Shown here in pieces: positions 35,070-42,847 of a stretch of 64,000 nucleotides of DNA. The stretch covers positions 1 to 64,000 of the forward strand of contig NZ_JMSQ01000008.1 in assembly GCF_000696575.1 (NCBI RefSeq), in the 5' to 3' direction. Below the pieces are notes generated by a model. It saw only the letters and a list, made by a program, of their open reading frames with translations, made no database searches and was not told where the DNA came from. Position 1 is the stretch's first letter. Every line of letters begins with the position of its first letter. The translations under genes and the position numbers were made by a program. Source of the DNA: Siccibacter colletis (GTDB lineage Bacteria; Pseudomonadota; Gammaproteobacteria; Enterobacterales; Enterobacteriaceae).

Positions 35070-35591
35070 TCAGTTGTTTTCCAGCATATGAATAATCTGG
35101 TTTGCGACCACTTTAGCGCTCTGGTCGTCAGTACGAACGGTGACGTCCGCTATTTCTTCATACAGTGGGTTACGCTCGTTCGCCAGTGCTTCAAGCACTT
35201 CACGCGGCGGCGTCTCTACCTGCAGCAGCGGACGTTTTTTATCACGTTGCGTACGCGCCAGCTGCTTCTCGATAGTGGTTTCGAGATAGACCACAACGCC
35301 ACGGGCGGAGAGTCGGTTACGGGTTTCGCGCGATTTAACTGAACCGCCGCCGGTAGCCAGAACAATACCCTGCTTTTCCGTCAGCTCATTGATCACTTTT
35401 TCTTCGCGATCGCGGAAACCTTCTTCGCCTTCTACATCGAAGACCCAGCCCACATCAGCTCCGGTTCGTTTCTCAATCTCTTGATCAGAATCGTAAAATT
35501 CCATATTCAGTTGTTGAGCTAACTGACGCCCAATAGTGCTTTTGCCGGCACCCATAGGCCCAACCAGAAAGATATTGCGTTTCTCTGCCAT
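35070..35591 (-). CDS. aroK: Shikimate kinase I
   Basis: AroK phosphorylates shikimate with ATP. The 173-residue product has the Walker A motif [13 protein letters not shown] near residue 11, the shikimate-binding DSDQEIEKR near 34 and the GGGSV turn near 81. It is the first gene of the dam superoperon and lies behind the candidate promoter at 35705-35734. Confidence 0.98.
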   Translation of the reverse strand: MAEKRNIFLVGPMGAGKSTIGRQLAQQLNMEFYDSDQEIEKRTGADVGWVFDVEGEEGFRDREEKVINELTEKQGIVLATGGGSVKSRETRNRLSARGVVVYLETTIEKQLARTQRDKKRPLLQVETPPREVLEALANERNPLYEEIADVTVRTDDQSAKVVANQIIHMLENN

Positions 35592-35897
35592 TTTTTTGGT
35601 ACTACTAAGACAATTCGTTGATGATAAACCCGCTTTGCATATACCCGGCGCAGCAGGACATGAACTGAAACCTCATAAGCGATAGTGCGAGAGTCAGACT
35701 GAAAATTATCTCAGTACTCAAGCGGGTTTGGCAACCGAATAAATTACCGCGCCTGACGCGCAGGAAAGAAAAGGCTTTTCACGGAAGTGCCGCTCGAACA
35801 GACGCTCAAATCGGTACTCCTTGTATGATAATTCCTTCCGCGCGTCAAACTTCGGAGCCAGGTTTATGACAAAAAACAGGGGTTTCACCAGCGAAAG
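35592..35897 (-). other. hofQ-aroK intergenic region
   Basis: A 306-base gap holding the aroK leader and the promoter candidate at 35705-35734. I see no convincing terminator for hofQ and no gene. A plus-strand ORF that begins near 35865 (ATG) overlaps the hofQ 3' end in antisense and looks like chance. Confidence 0.5.
35705..35734 (-). promoter_or_regulatory. Candidate aroK promoter
   Basis: On the minus strand TTGCCA (35729-35734) is followed after 18 bases by GATAAT (35705-35710), five of six matches in each box. The start would be near 35698, about 105 bases before the aroK ATG. Confidence 0.6.
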
Positions 35898-37121
35898 TCA
35901 TTTTATGGCAAGTAACCGCGGCGTAATAAAAACGACTAATTCACGCCTTTCGTTATCTTTCCCGTCGTGCCGAAACAGCCCTCCCAGCAAGGGAATTTGA
36001 CCCAGCAGCGGAACACGATCGCTACCGTTTTTATGCTTTTGTTGAAAGATGCCGCCCAGGGCGATGGTTTCACCGTTTTTTACCTCAACGATGGTTTCAA
36101 TTTCTTGTTTATCAATAGCAAGCACCTCTCCTTCCGCCTGCTTGAGTACCTGTCCCGGCATATTCTGGCTGAGACGCAATTTCAGACGAATTCGCCCCTC
36201 CGTCTGGATAACCGGTGTGACCTCCATGCCCAGCACCGCTTCTTTGAATTCGATTGAGGTCGCGCCACTTTCGCCGCTCGATACCTGATAGGGAATTTCA
36301 CTCCCCTGTTTGATGCTGGCCGGCTGCTGATGCGAAGCAAGCAAGCGCGGGCTGGCAATAATATCTACCTGCTGGCGCTGCTCCAGCGCCGAAAGCTCCA
36401 CTGCCAGCGTGCGCCCGTCGACGCGTCCGATACTAAAACCAAGCCGGCTGCTGGCGTCAGCAACACTGACATCCGCAGCCACAGAAAGATGGCCGGCATC
36501 GGCCTCGCCGTTTCCCCACTTCACACCCAGCTCTCTCAGGCTTTGCTGGTTCATGGTGACGATATGGGCAAGTAGCTCCACCTGCCCGAGTGGCGTGTCC
36601 ATCTCGTCAACCACCTTGCTAAGCCGCTCGATCGCTGCCCGGGTATCGCGCACCAGCAGGCTGTTGGTGCGCTTATCTGCAACCAGCGATCCCTGTGGGC
36701 TGAGCAGTTTCAGGCCCGATGTCAGGCTGGCCACCAGCTCCGACGCCTCGGCATATTTCAATGGCATAGTGGCATTCACCAGCGGTGACTGCTGCTGCGT
36801 GGCCTCGCGCTTCGCGGCCTGCTCCGCCAGCCAGCCGCCGGGGTAAACCCGCAGCACTTCACCATCACGGCGCGAATAGAGGCCGGCGCTGTCAATCACC
36901 GTGCGAAACGCCTGGCTCCAGGGCACGTCAGTCAGCTGCAGCGAGATGTTGCCCGTGACGCCGGGCGCGATCACCAGATTACGTTGCTCACTTGCGGCCA
37001 GCGCCTGCAGTACCTGCACCGCCGGCACGTCGTCTACCGTCAGCGAGACGTGATTTTCCTGGCGACTTTGCGCGCTCAGCGGCAGCCACAGTAGCGACAG
37101 TAATAAGAGGATTCCCTTCAT
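35898..37121 (-). CDS. hofQ: HofQ, secretin-like outer-membrane protein
   Basis: HofQ is a secretin homologue of the type IV pilus/competence group. In E. coli it supports use of external DNA as nutrient. The 407-residue product has a signal peptide (MKGILLLLSLLWLPLSAQS) and N-domains followed by the secretin beta domain; the conserved part IASPRLLASHQQPASIKQGSEIPYQ and the C-terminal ELVVFITPRL are present. Its start lies 134 bases inside hofP in another frame. Confidence 0.95.
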   Translation of the reverse strand: MKGILLLLSLLWLPLSAQSRQENHVSLTVDDVPAVQVLQALAASEQRNLVIAPGVTGNISLQLTDVPWSQAFRTVIDSAGLYSRRDGEVLRVYPGGWLAEQAAKREATQQQSPLVNATMPLKYAEASELVASLTSGLKLLSPQGSLVADKRTNSLLVRDTRAAIERLSKVVDEMDTPLGQVELLAHIVTMNQQSLRELGVKWGNGEADAGHLSVAADVSVADASSRLGFSIGRVDGRTLAVELSALEQRQQVDIIASPRLLASHQQPASIKQGSEIPYQVSSGESGATSIEFKEAVLGMEVTPVIQTEGRIRLKLRLSQNMPGQVLKQAEGEVLAIDKQEIETIVEVKNGETIALGGIFQQKHKNGSDRVPLLGQIPLLGGLFRHDGKDNERRELVVFITPRLLAIK

Positions 37122-37440
37122 GTGTTTTCTCCTGAAACATCCAGCGTAGTGTGCCGGGCAGACAGCGCTGCTGCGCCGTTGCCGCGACCTCGTGATGCGT
37201 TACCCCGGTAATACGCAGCCCTTCAGCCAGCGCGTCACCTGCCCGCACGCGCCGCCACGTGCCATCGGCCCCCTGTAAAAGGGCCATCAGGCCGTGCGCA
37301 TCCTTCAGACGCCCTTTGTAAGCCCACTGTGCCGCCGCGCCTGCGCGACAGTCCACGTCCGGCGCGGCAAACGGATCGCGTGCCCATGCTGACGACAGGA
37401 GCAGCAGCAGGAGCGGTGCCAGCAGATATTCAGTACGCAT
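36988..37440 (-). CDS. hofP: HofP, pilus-assembly-like protein with extended overlap into hofQ
   Basis: The 150-residue product starts with a signal-like segment (MRTEYLLAPLLLLLLSSAWA), giving a probable periplasmic or envelope PilP-like protein. The conserved part ends near QRCLPGTLRWMF (about residue 106). The remaining 44 residues are read mostly from the 5' end of hofQ in another frame and are rich in Ala, Gly, Arg and Lys. It overlaps hofO by 11 bases at its start. Confidence 0.88.
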   Translation of the reverse strand: MRTEYLLAPLLLLLLSSAWARDPFAAPDVDCRAGAAAQWAYKGRLKDAHGLMALLQGADGTWRRVRAGDALAEGLRITGVTHHEVAATAQQRCLPGTLRWMFQEKTHEGNPLITVATVAAAERAKSPGKSRLADGRRRAGGAGTAGAGRK

Positions 37441-37906
37441 CGATTCGCTCCAGGCCCAGCGTCAGCCGCAGATTTCCCTCCGCCTGAGCCAGCGAAAAAT
37501 GGCTCACGCCCAGCGCATACTGACTGAGTTGACCGAACAACCCGGGGATGGCCTGCCACGCAGCATCGGCAACCAGTTCGCCGCCGCTCTGCTCGCCTGG
37601 CTGCCAGCTGACAAAGCTCACCCCCAGACGCTGACAAAAGCTCAATGCCTGAAAAGATGCCGGCGGCACACTGTTCATTATCCTGGTTAGCCTTACTTCC
37701 AGGTCGTGGCGGGAGGGTAAGCGCTGCAGGCGCATTTTCAGACGGGCGTTTTCTTCAGGTCGGGAAAGGCCAGCCGGCTCGCTGTTTGCTGCCAGGCTAA
37801 GGCAAAGCCCGGCATTCGCGACACTGATAACGCCAATCACCAGACAACCGCTGGCAATGCGCGGGGCTGCCCGCAGGCTGAGCCACGTTTCAATGAACGG
37901 ATGCAT
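37430..37906 (-). CDS. hofO: HofO, PilO-like protein
   Basis: The 158-residue product has one N-terminal membrane segment (IASGCLVIGVISVANAGLCLSL, about residues 17-38), then a soluble part, the layout of PilO-type proteins. It overlaps hofN at its start (16 bases) and hofP at its end. Function is inferred from the hofMNOPQ order. Confidence 0.9.
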   Translation of the reverse strand: MHPFIETWLSLRAAPRIASGCLVIGVISVANAGLCLSLAANSEPAGLSRPEENARLKMRLQRLPSRHDLEVRLTRIMNSVPPASFQALSFCQRLGVSFVSWQPGEQSGGELVADAAWQAIPGLFGQLSQYALGVSHFSLAQAEGNLRLTLGLERIDAY

Positions 37907-38435
37907 CGTTCACCTCCGTGGGCCAGCGCAGGGTGAATACCGCATGCCCTTGCGCATTGCGGCTGACAGCCCCGACCCGCGGCTGATGAAAACCAGGCGC
38001 TGGCCACAGGCGGGAGGAAAACGCGCTCAGCCCATCGGCATTTAGCGCATTCCCGATCGCCGTGATAGACCCCGTACTGAACTGCAGCTGCGTCAGCCAG
38101 ACGCTGTCCGGTATCGTTGAGGCAAGCTGGTCGAGCCGCGTTTTCCAGCGCTGGTTTTCTGCCAGACGCGCGGCCTGGCGTTGTATCGCAGTCTCTTTGC
38201 TTTTTACTTCCGCAGCCAGAGCGCTGACGGTCCTCAGGCGCTCATCCAGCAACGGTTCCAGCGCCGTTTCGCTGTACTGCCAGTGCCGCAAAGCCTCATT
38301 TTCACTGGTCACCCGCAGGTTAAGCGCAACGGCTGGAGCAATCAGTTGCGAACCGATCAACACCACACTCCACACGCGCAGTTGTGCTTTGCGCCGTGCC
38401 GCGCGACGGGGCAGTAAATTAACAAGATGCGTCAT
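37890..38435 (-). CDS. hofN: HofN, PilN-like protein
   Basis: The 181-residue product (MTHLVNLLPRRAARRKAQ) has the PilN-type N-terminal NLLP-R motif, one membrane segment near residues 20-40, and a periplasmic remainder. I start at 38435; the upstream reading was rejected because it would run back through hofM. Start and hofM stop overlap by four bases. Confidence 0.92.
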   Translation of the reverse strand: MTHLVNLLPRRAARRKAQLRVWSVVLIGSQLIAPAVALNLRVTSENEALRHWQYSETALEPLLDERLRTVSALAAEVKSKETAIQRQAARLAENQRWKTRLDQLASTIPDSVWLTQLQFSTGSITAIGNALNADGLSAFSSRLWPAPGFHQPRVGAVSRNAQGHAVFTLRWPTEVNDASVH

Positions 38436-39238
38436 GGCTGCATCCCTCCGGCGGCGAGGGCGATAGTGGTCAGCCAGCTCAACGGGCGAGGCGGCAACGA
38501 AGACGGCGCGCCAAACAGGCTCCAGGGGTTGAAATGCTGCGCCGCCGGAGCGGTAATGTCCGGTGGTAATTCGCACCAGGCCGTTTCATCCGCGGGTGTG
38601 CCGAGCAATGCGCAGGCCTGCTCAAAAGCGGTGACGGTAACGGCATCGGCCCATCCCCAGTGATTACCACAGGCCATAATCCATTTGCCTCCCTGCCAGC
38701 TCACCACGCCACGCAGCGGTGCACCCAGCCGGGATAGCAGCGTGCAGAGCGCGTTGGCGTCAGGGGCTACCGCTGACAGGTGCAAACCCGCCCGGCCTAC
38801 GCAGTCACTCAGCCGCGCCACTTCTTCGCGCTGCGCCGCCGTCACGATAAAATGCCGCTTATCTGTCGCAAAATGGTAATCCAGCGTCAGGGCTTCCGGT
38901 GCGAGCCCGAGCTGGCGGGCGGTTGCCGCTGCGATATACCGTTCGCACTCCAGCGCGTTAAGCGGGGCGGTGGGAAAAGGCACCTGGCGGATCAGCGTGC
39001 GGTGCGCCGGAAAACCCAGCCGCACCCGGTGCCGCCAGGGCAGGGTTTTACGCCAGGTGGTTAACGTGGCAATCAGGGCATCTGGCGCGGCAACGCTGCC
39101 GTTACTGATGCACCCCGACGGAAGCGCCAGCTGCCACCAGCGCCGCAGCCGCAGTTGTCCGCCGCGAGAAACCAGCGCCAGCGCCTTTATTCCATCTTCT
39201 TGAATTTCCAGACCTATCTGCCATTGCTCGTATGTCAT
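38432..39238 (-). CDS. hofM: HofM, PilM-like protein
   Basis: The 268-residue product starts MTYEQWQIGLEIQEDGIKAL and has the actin-like PilM layout, cytosolic partner of PilN. It is the first gene of the hof run and is divergent from mrcA. In E. coli the hofMNOPQ set is needed for growth on DNA; natural transformation has not been shown there. Confidence 0.92.
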   Translation of the reverse strand: MTYEQWQIGLEIQEDGIKALALVSRGGQLRLRRWWQLALPSGCISNGSVAAPDALIATLTTWRKTLPWRHRVRLGFPAHRTLIRQVPFPTAPLNALECERYIAAATARQLGLAPEALTLDYHFATDKRHFIVTAAQREEVARLSDCVGRAGLHLSAVAPDANALCTLLSRLGAPLRGVVSWQGGKWIMACGNHWGWADAVTVTAFEQACALLGTPADETAWCELPPDITAPAAQHFNPWSLFGAPSSLPPRPLSWLTTIALAAGGMQP

Positions 39239-39358
39239 AATCGGCGACCTCCCTGGCGCTACGGATGAAAATTGACATATCAATGCTCCTGGCTTGCCTT
39301 TATACTACCGCGCGTTTGTTTATAAACTGCCCAGTTGAAACCAGATGGGAAATTTCCG

Positions 39359-41911
39359 GTGAAGTTCGTAAAGTATCTATTCATCCTTGCAGTGTGTTGC
39401 ATTCTGCTGGGAGCAGGCTCGATATTCGGTCTGTACAAATATGTTGAGCCGCAGCTGCCTGACGTCGCGACGTTGAAGGACGTGCGGCTGCAGATCCCGA
39501 TGCAAATCTACAGTGCGGATGGCGAACTGATCGCCCAGTACGGTGAAAAGCGCCGTATTCCGCTGACCCTCGATGAAATTCCGCCGGTGATGGTGAAAGC
39601 GTTTATCGCCACCGAAGACAGCCGCTTCTACGAGCACCACGGTGTCGATCCGGTGGGGATTTTCCGTGCCGCCAGCGTGGCGCTGTTTTCCGGTCATGCT
39701 TCGCAGGGTGCCAGTACCATCACCCAGCAGCTGGCGCGTAACTTCTTTTTGAGCCCTGAACGCACCCTGATGCGTAAAATCAAAGAGGTGTTTCTCGCGA
39801 TTCGCATTGAGCAGATGATGACCAAGGACGAGATCCTTGAGCTGTATCTGAACAAGATCTATCTCGGCTATCGCTCCTATGGCGTGGGCTCTGCCGCTCA
39901 GGTTTATTTTGGCAAGGCGGTCGATCAGCTAACGCTGAGCGAAATGGCGACCATTGCGGGTCTGCCGAAAGCGCCATCGACTTACAACCCGCTCTACTCC
40001 ATGGATCGTGCAGTGGCGCGTCGCAACGTAGTGCTTTCACGTATGCTGAGCGAAGGCTATATCAGCCAGGCGCAGTATGACGAAGCGCGCAACGAAGTGA
40101 TTGATGCCAACTATCACGCCCCGGAAATTGCCTTCTCCGCGCCCTATCTCACCGAGATGGTGCGCCAGGATATGGTCAGCCGCTATGGCGACAAGGCGTA
40201 CGAAGACGGATACCGCGTGACGACCACGATCACCCGCCGGGTGCAGTTGGGCGCGCAAACGGCGCTGCGTCAGAATGTGCTCGACTACGATATGCGTCAC
40301 GGCTACCGCGGTCCGACCAATCGGCTGTGGAAAGTGGGCGAAACCCCGTGGGATAGCAAAAAGATTATCGACACGCTGAAAACCGTGCCGGGATACGGCC
40401 CGCTGTTTCCGGCAGTGGTGACGTCTGCCACCCCGTCAGAAGCAATCGCGCTGCTGGCTGATGGCTCGTCGGTCTCGCTGAAGATGGATACCGTGCGCTG
40501 GGCGCGCGCGTACCGCTCCGATACCGCCCAGGGGCCAACGCCGCGCAAGGTTACCGATGTGGTTCAGGCCGGGCACCAGATTTGGGTGCGCAAGGCCGAC
40601 AACAAATGGTGGCTGGCGCAGGTGCCGGAAGTGAACTCAGCGCTGGTCTCTATCAACCCGCAAAACGGGGCGGTGATGGCGCTGGTGGGCGGTTTCGACT
40701 TCAACCACAGCAAGTTCAACCGCGCTACCCAGGCGCTGCGTCAGGTGGGATCGAACATTAAGCCCTTCCTCTACACCGCGGCGATGGATAAAGGCCTGAC
40801 GCTGGCCAGTATTCTCAACGATGTGCCGATTTCCCGCTGGGATGCCGGTGCGGGTTCCGACTGGCGTCCGAAGAACTCGCCGCCGGAATACGCCGGGCCG
40901 ATTCGTCTGCGTCAGGGTCTGGGCCAGTCCAAAAACGTGGTAATGGTGCGCGCCATGCGGGCAATGGGCGTCGATTACGCCGCAGAGTACCTGCAGCGCT
41001 TCGGCTTCCCGGCGCAGAACATTGTGCATACCGAATCGCTGGCGCTGGGCTCTGCCTCCTTTACGCCGTTGCAGGTGGCACGCGGCTACGCGGTGATGGC
41101 GAATGGCGGCTTCCTGATTGACCCGTACTACATCAGTAAAATCGAGAATGTTGAAGGCCAGACGCTCTTCGAAGCGCAGCCGAAAGTCGCCTGCGCCGAC
41201 TGCAACATTCCGGTGATTTATGGCGATACGCCGAAATCTGACGTGCTGGAAAATAAAGACGTCGAAGACGTGGCGATTTCCCAAGAGCAGCAGAATGCAA
41301 CCGTGCCGATGCCGCAGCTGGAGCAGGCTAACCGCGAACTGGTTGCCCAGAGTCCGGCTCCGCAGTATGCGCCGCATGTGATCAATACCCCGCTGGCATT
41401 CCTGATTAAGAGCGCCCTGAATACCAATATCTTTGGTGAGCCGGGCTGGATGGGCACCGGCTGGCGTGCCGGGCGCGATCTTAATCGTCATGATATCGGC
41501 GGGAAAACCGGCACCACCAACAGCTCGAAGGACGCCTGGTTCTCGGGCTATGGTCCGGGCGTCGTGACCTCGGTGTGGATTGGTTTTGACGATCACCGCC
41601 GCGATCTGGGCCGCACGTCTGCGTCTGGTGCGATTCCGAACCAGATCTCAGGTTACGAAGGCGGGGCGAAGAGCGCGCAGCCGGCGTGGGATGCGTACAT
41701 GAAAGTGGCGCTGGACGGCGTGCCTGAGCAGCCGCTGACGCCGCCAGCGGGTATTGTCTCGGTTAACATCGACCGCAGTACCGGACAACTGGCGAACGGT
41801 GGTAACAGCCGGTCAGAATACTTTATCGAGGGAACGCAACCGACGCAGCATGCGGTGCGGGAGGTGGGAACCACCATCATCGATAACGGGGAAACCCAGG
41901 AGCTGTTCTGA
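39359..41911 (+). CDS. mrcA: Penicillin-binding protein 1A, bifunctional peptidoglycan synthase
   Basis: PBP1A polymerises glycan strands and cross-links them. I start at GTG 39359 (read MKFVKYLFILAVCCILLGAG), giving 850 residues, the E. coli length. One membrane segment near residues 6-26 is followed by the glycosyltransferase domain with the catalytic Glu in ATEDSRFYEHHG and by an OB-like insertion. The transpeptidase domain has SNIK (SxxK, near 465), SKN (SxN, near 523) and KTGTTNSSKD (KTG, near 716). It is divergent from hofM; a TATACT box at 39301-39306 is a possible -10. Confidence 0.98.
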   Translation: MKFVKYLFILAVCCILLGAGSIFGLYKYVEPQLPDVATLKDVRLQIPMQIYSADGELIAQYGEKRRIPLTLDEIPPVMVKAFIATEDSRFYEHHGVDPVGIFRAASVALFSGHASQGASTITQQLARNFFLSPERTLMRKIKEVFLAIRIEQMMTKDEILELYLNKIYLGYRSYGVGSAAQVYFGKAVDQLTLSEMATIAGLPKAPSTYNPLYSMDRAVARRNVVLSRMLSEGYISQAQYDEARNEVIDANYHAPEIAFSAPYLTEMVRQDMVSRYGDKAYEDGYRVTTTITRRVQLGAQTALRQNVLDYDMRHGYRGPTNRLWKVGETPWDSKKIIDTLKTVPGYGPLFPAVVTSATPSEAIALLADGSSVSLKMDTVRWARAYRSDTAQGPTPRKVTDVVQAGHQIWVRKADNKWWLAQVPEVNSALVSINPQNGAVMALVGGFDFNHSKFNRATQALRQVGSNIKPFLYTAAMDKGLTLASILNDVPISRWDAGAGSDWRPKNSPPEYAGPIRLRQGLGQSKNVVMVRAMRAMGVDYAAEYLQRFGFPAQNIVHTESLALGSASFTPLQVARGYAVMANGGFLIDPYYISKIENVEGQTLFEAQPKVACADCNIPVIYGDTPKSDVLENKDVEDVAISQEQQNATVPMPQLEQANRELVAQSPAPQYAPHVINTPLAFLIKSALNTNIFGEPGWMGTGWRAGRDLNRHDIGGKTGTTNSSKDAWFSGYGPGVVTSVWIGFDDHRRDLGRTSASGAIPNQISGYEGGAKSAQPAWDAYMKVALDGVPEQPLTPPAGIVSVNIDRSTGQLANGGNSRSEYFIEGTQPTQHAVREVGTTIIDNGETQELF

Positions 41912-41913
41912 CA

Positions 41914-41939
41914 AAAAACGCGCCGAAAGGCGCGTTTTT
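41914..41939. terminator. Bidirectional terminator between mrcA and nudE
   Basis: Perfect 11-bp arms AAAAACGCGCC (41914-41924) and GGCGCGTTTTT (41929-41939) with a GAAA tetraloop. Confidence 0.93.
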
Positions 41940-41957
41940 ATTGGTGCAGACCGCAGG

Positions 41958-42518
41958 CTATAACCGCCCCTCGGCGCGCAGCCATTCGCGGATAAGAAAC
42001 AGCGCGCTGACGTTGCGCGCTTCGCTGAAGTCCGGGTCTTCGAGCAGATCCATCAGATGCGCCAGCGGCCAGCGCTCCTGCACCAGCGGCTCTGGCTCAT
42101 CCCCTTCCAGTGATTCAGGATAGAGATCTTCTGCCAGCACGATATTCATCTTGCTGGAAAAGTAAGACGGGGCCATGGTGAGCTTTTTCAGGAACGTCAG
42201 CTGGTTCGCACCAAAGCCCACTTCCTCTTTCAGTTCGCGGTTGGCGGCGTCGTAAATGGTTTCGCCTGGATCGATAAGCCCTTTCGGGAAACCTAGCTCA
42301 TAGGCTTCGATACCGACCGCATACTCGCGGATCAGCAGCAAATGATCGTCGATAATGGGCACAATCATCACGGCTTCACGGTTTGACGGGCGCATACGTT
42401 CATAAACACGTTGCTCGCCATTGCTGAAAGCCAGATCCACGGACTCCACGTTGAACAGACGCGAACGTGCAACCGTTTCGACATGCAGGATAGTGGGTTT
42501 TTGTAAGGGTTTACTCAT
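41958..42518 (-). CDS. nudE: ADP compounds hydrolase NudE
   Basis: NudE is a Nudix hydrolase acting on ADP-ribose, NADH and Ap3A-type compounds. The 186-residue product has the full Nudix box GLIDPGETIYDAANRELKEE followed by VGFG (about residues 80-103), matching Gx5Ex7REUxEExGU. I start at MSKPLQKPTILHVE (42518), the E. coli-type start, over earlier in-frame ATG codons. Confidence 0.97.
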   Translation of the reverse strand: MSKPLQKPTILHVETVARSRLFNVESVDLAFSNGEQRVYERMRPSNREAVMIVPIIDDHLLLIREYAVGIEAYELGFPKGLIDPGETIYDAANRELKEEVGFGANQLTFLKKLTMAPSYFSSKMNIVLAEDLYPESLEGDEPEPLVQERWPLAHLMDLLEDPDFSEARNVSALFLIREWLRAEGRL

Positions 42519-42847
42519 CATGGCTGGTCTGCAGGTCATAAAAGTGATGTCATTGTGCGACATGCCGCACGCTTTCGGCAATGTTAATTGCCCCTTATTT
42601 ACATACCTGTAACTTTACAAAAGCAATCATTTTGACTCGGCTAAGTCAATAGGTTGAAAATGTAATAAGAATTTGCTGATATTTCCGCTGTTCTGACTTT
42701 GCTAACATTGATTTACCGCTGGTATGCGTGACAAAACGTCCTCAAGAAAGGCTTGATACCTGCCGATAATCATTCAACTGGCTGAATGTTTTAAGGGTTG
42801 CTATCAACCACGCGTAATGAAAAAAAGATGGGTTTAATGGGGAAAGC
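42519..42847. promoter_or_regulatory. nudE-igaA divergent intergenic region
   Basis: A 329-base AT-rich gap with no gene. It should carry both promoters, but no clear -35/-10 pair stands out by eye. A perfect hexamer dyad TTGACT-N6-AGTCAA lies at 42632-42649. The igaA ribosome binding site (GGGGAAA) precedes its ATG. Confidence 0.5.

Noticed and set aside
35865-36002. Plus-strand ORF in the aroK-hofQ gap
   Set aside because: Overlaps the hofQ 3' end in antisense and shows no family features or strong ribosome binding site.
39272-39306. TTGACA and TATACT as an mrcA promoter pair
   Set aside because: The boxes are 23 bp apart, too far for sigma70; only the TATACT box was kept as a weak remark.
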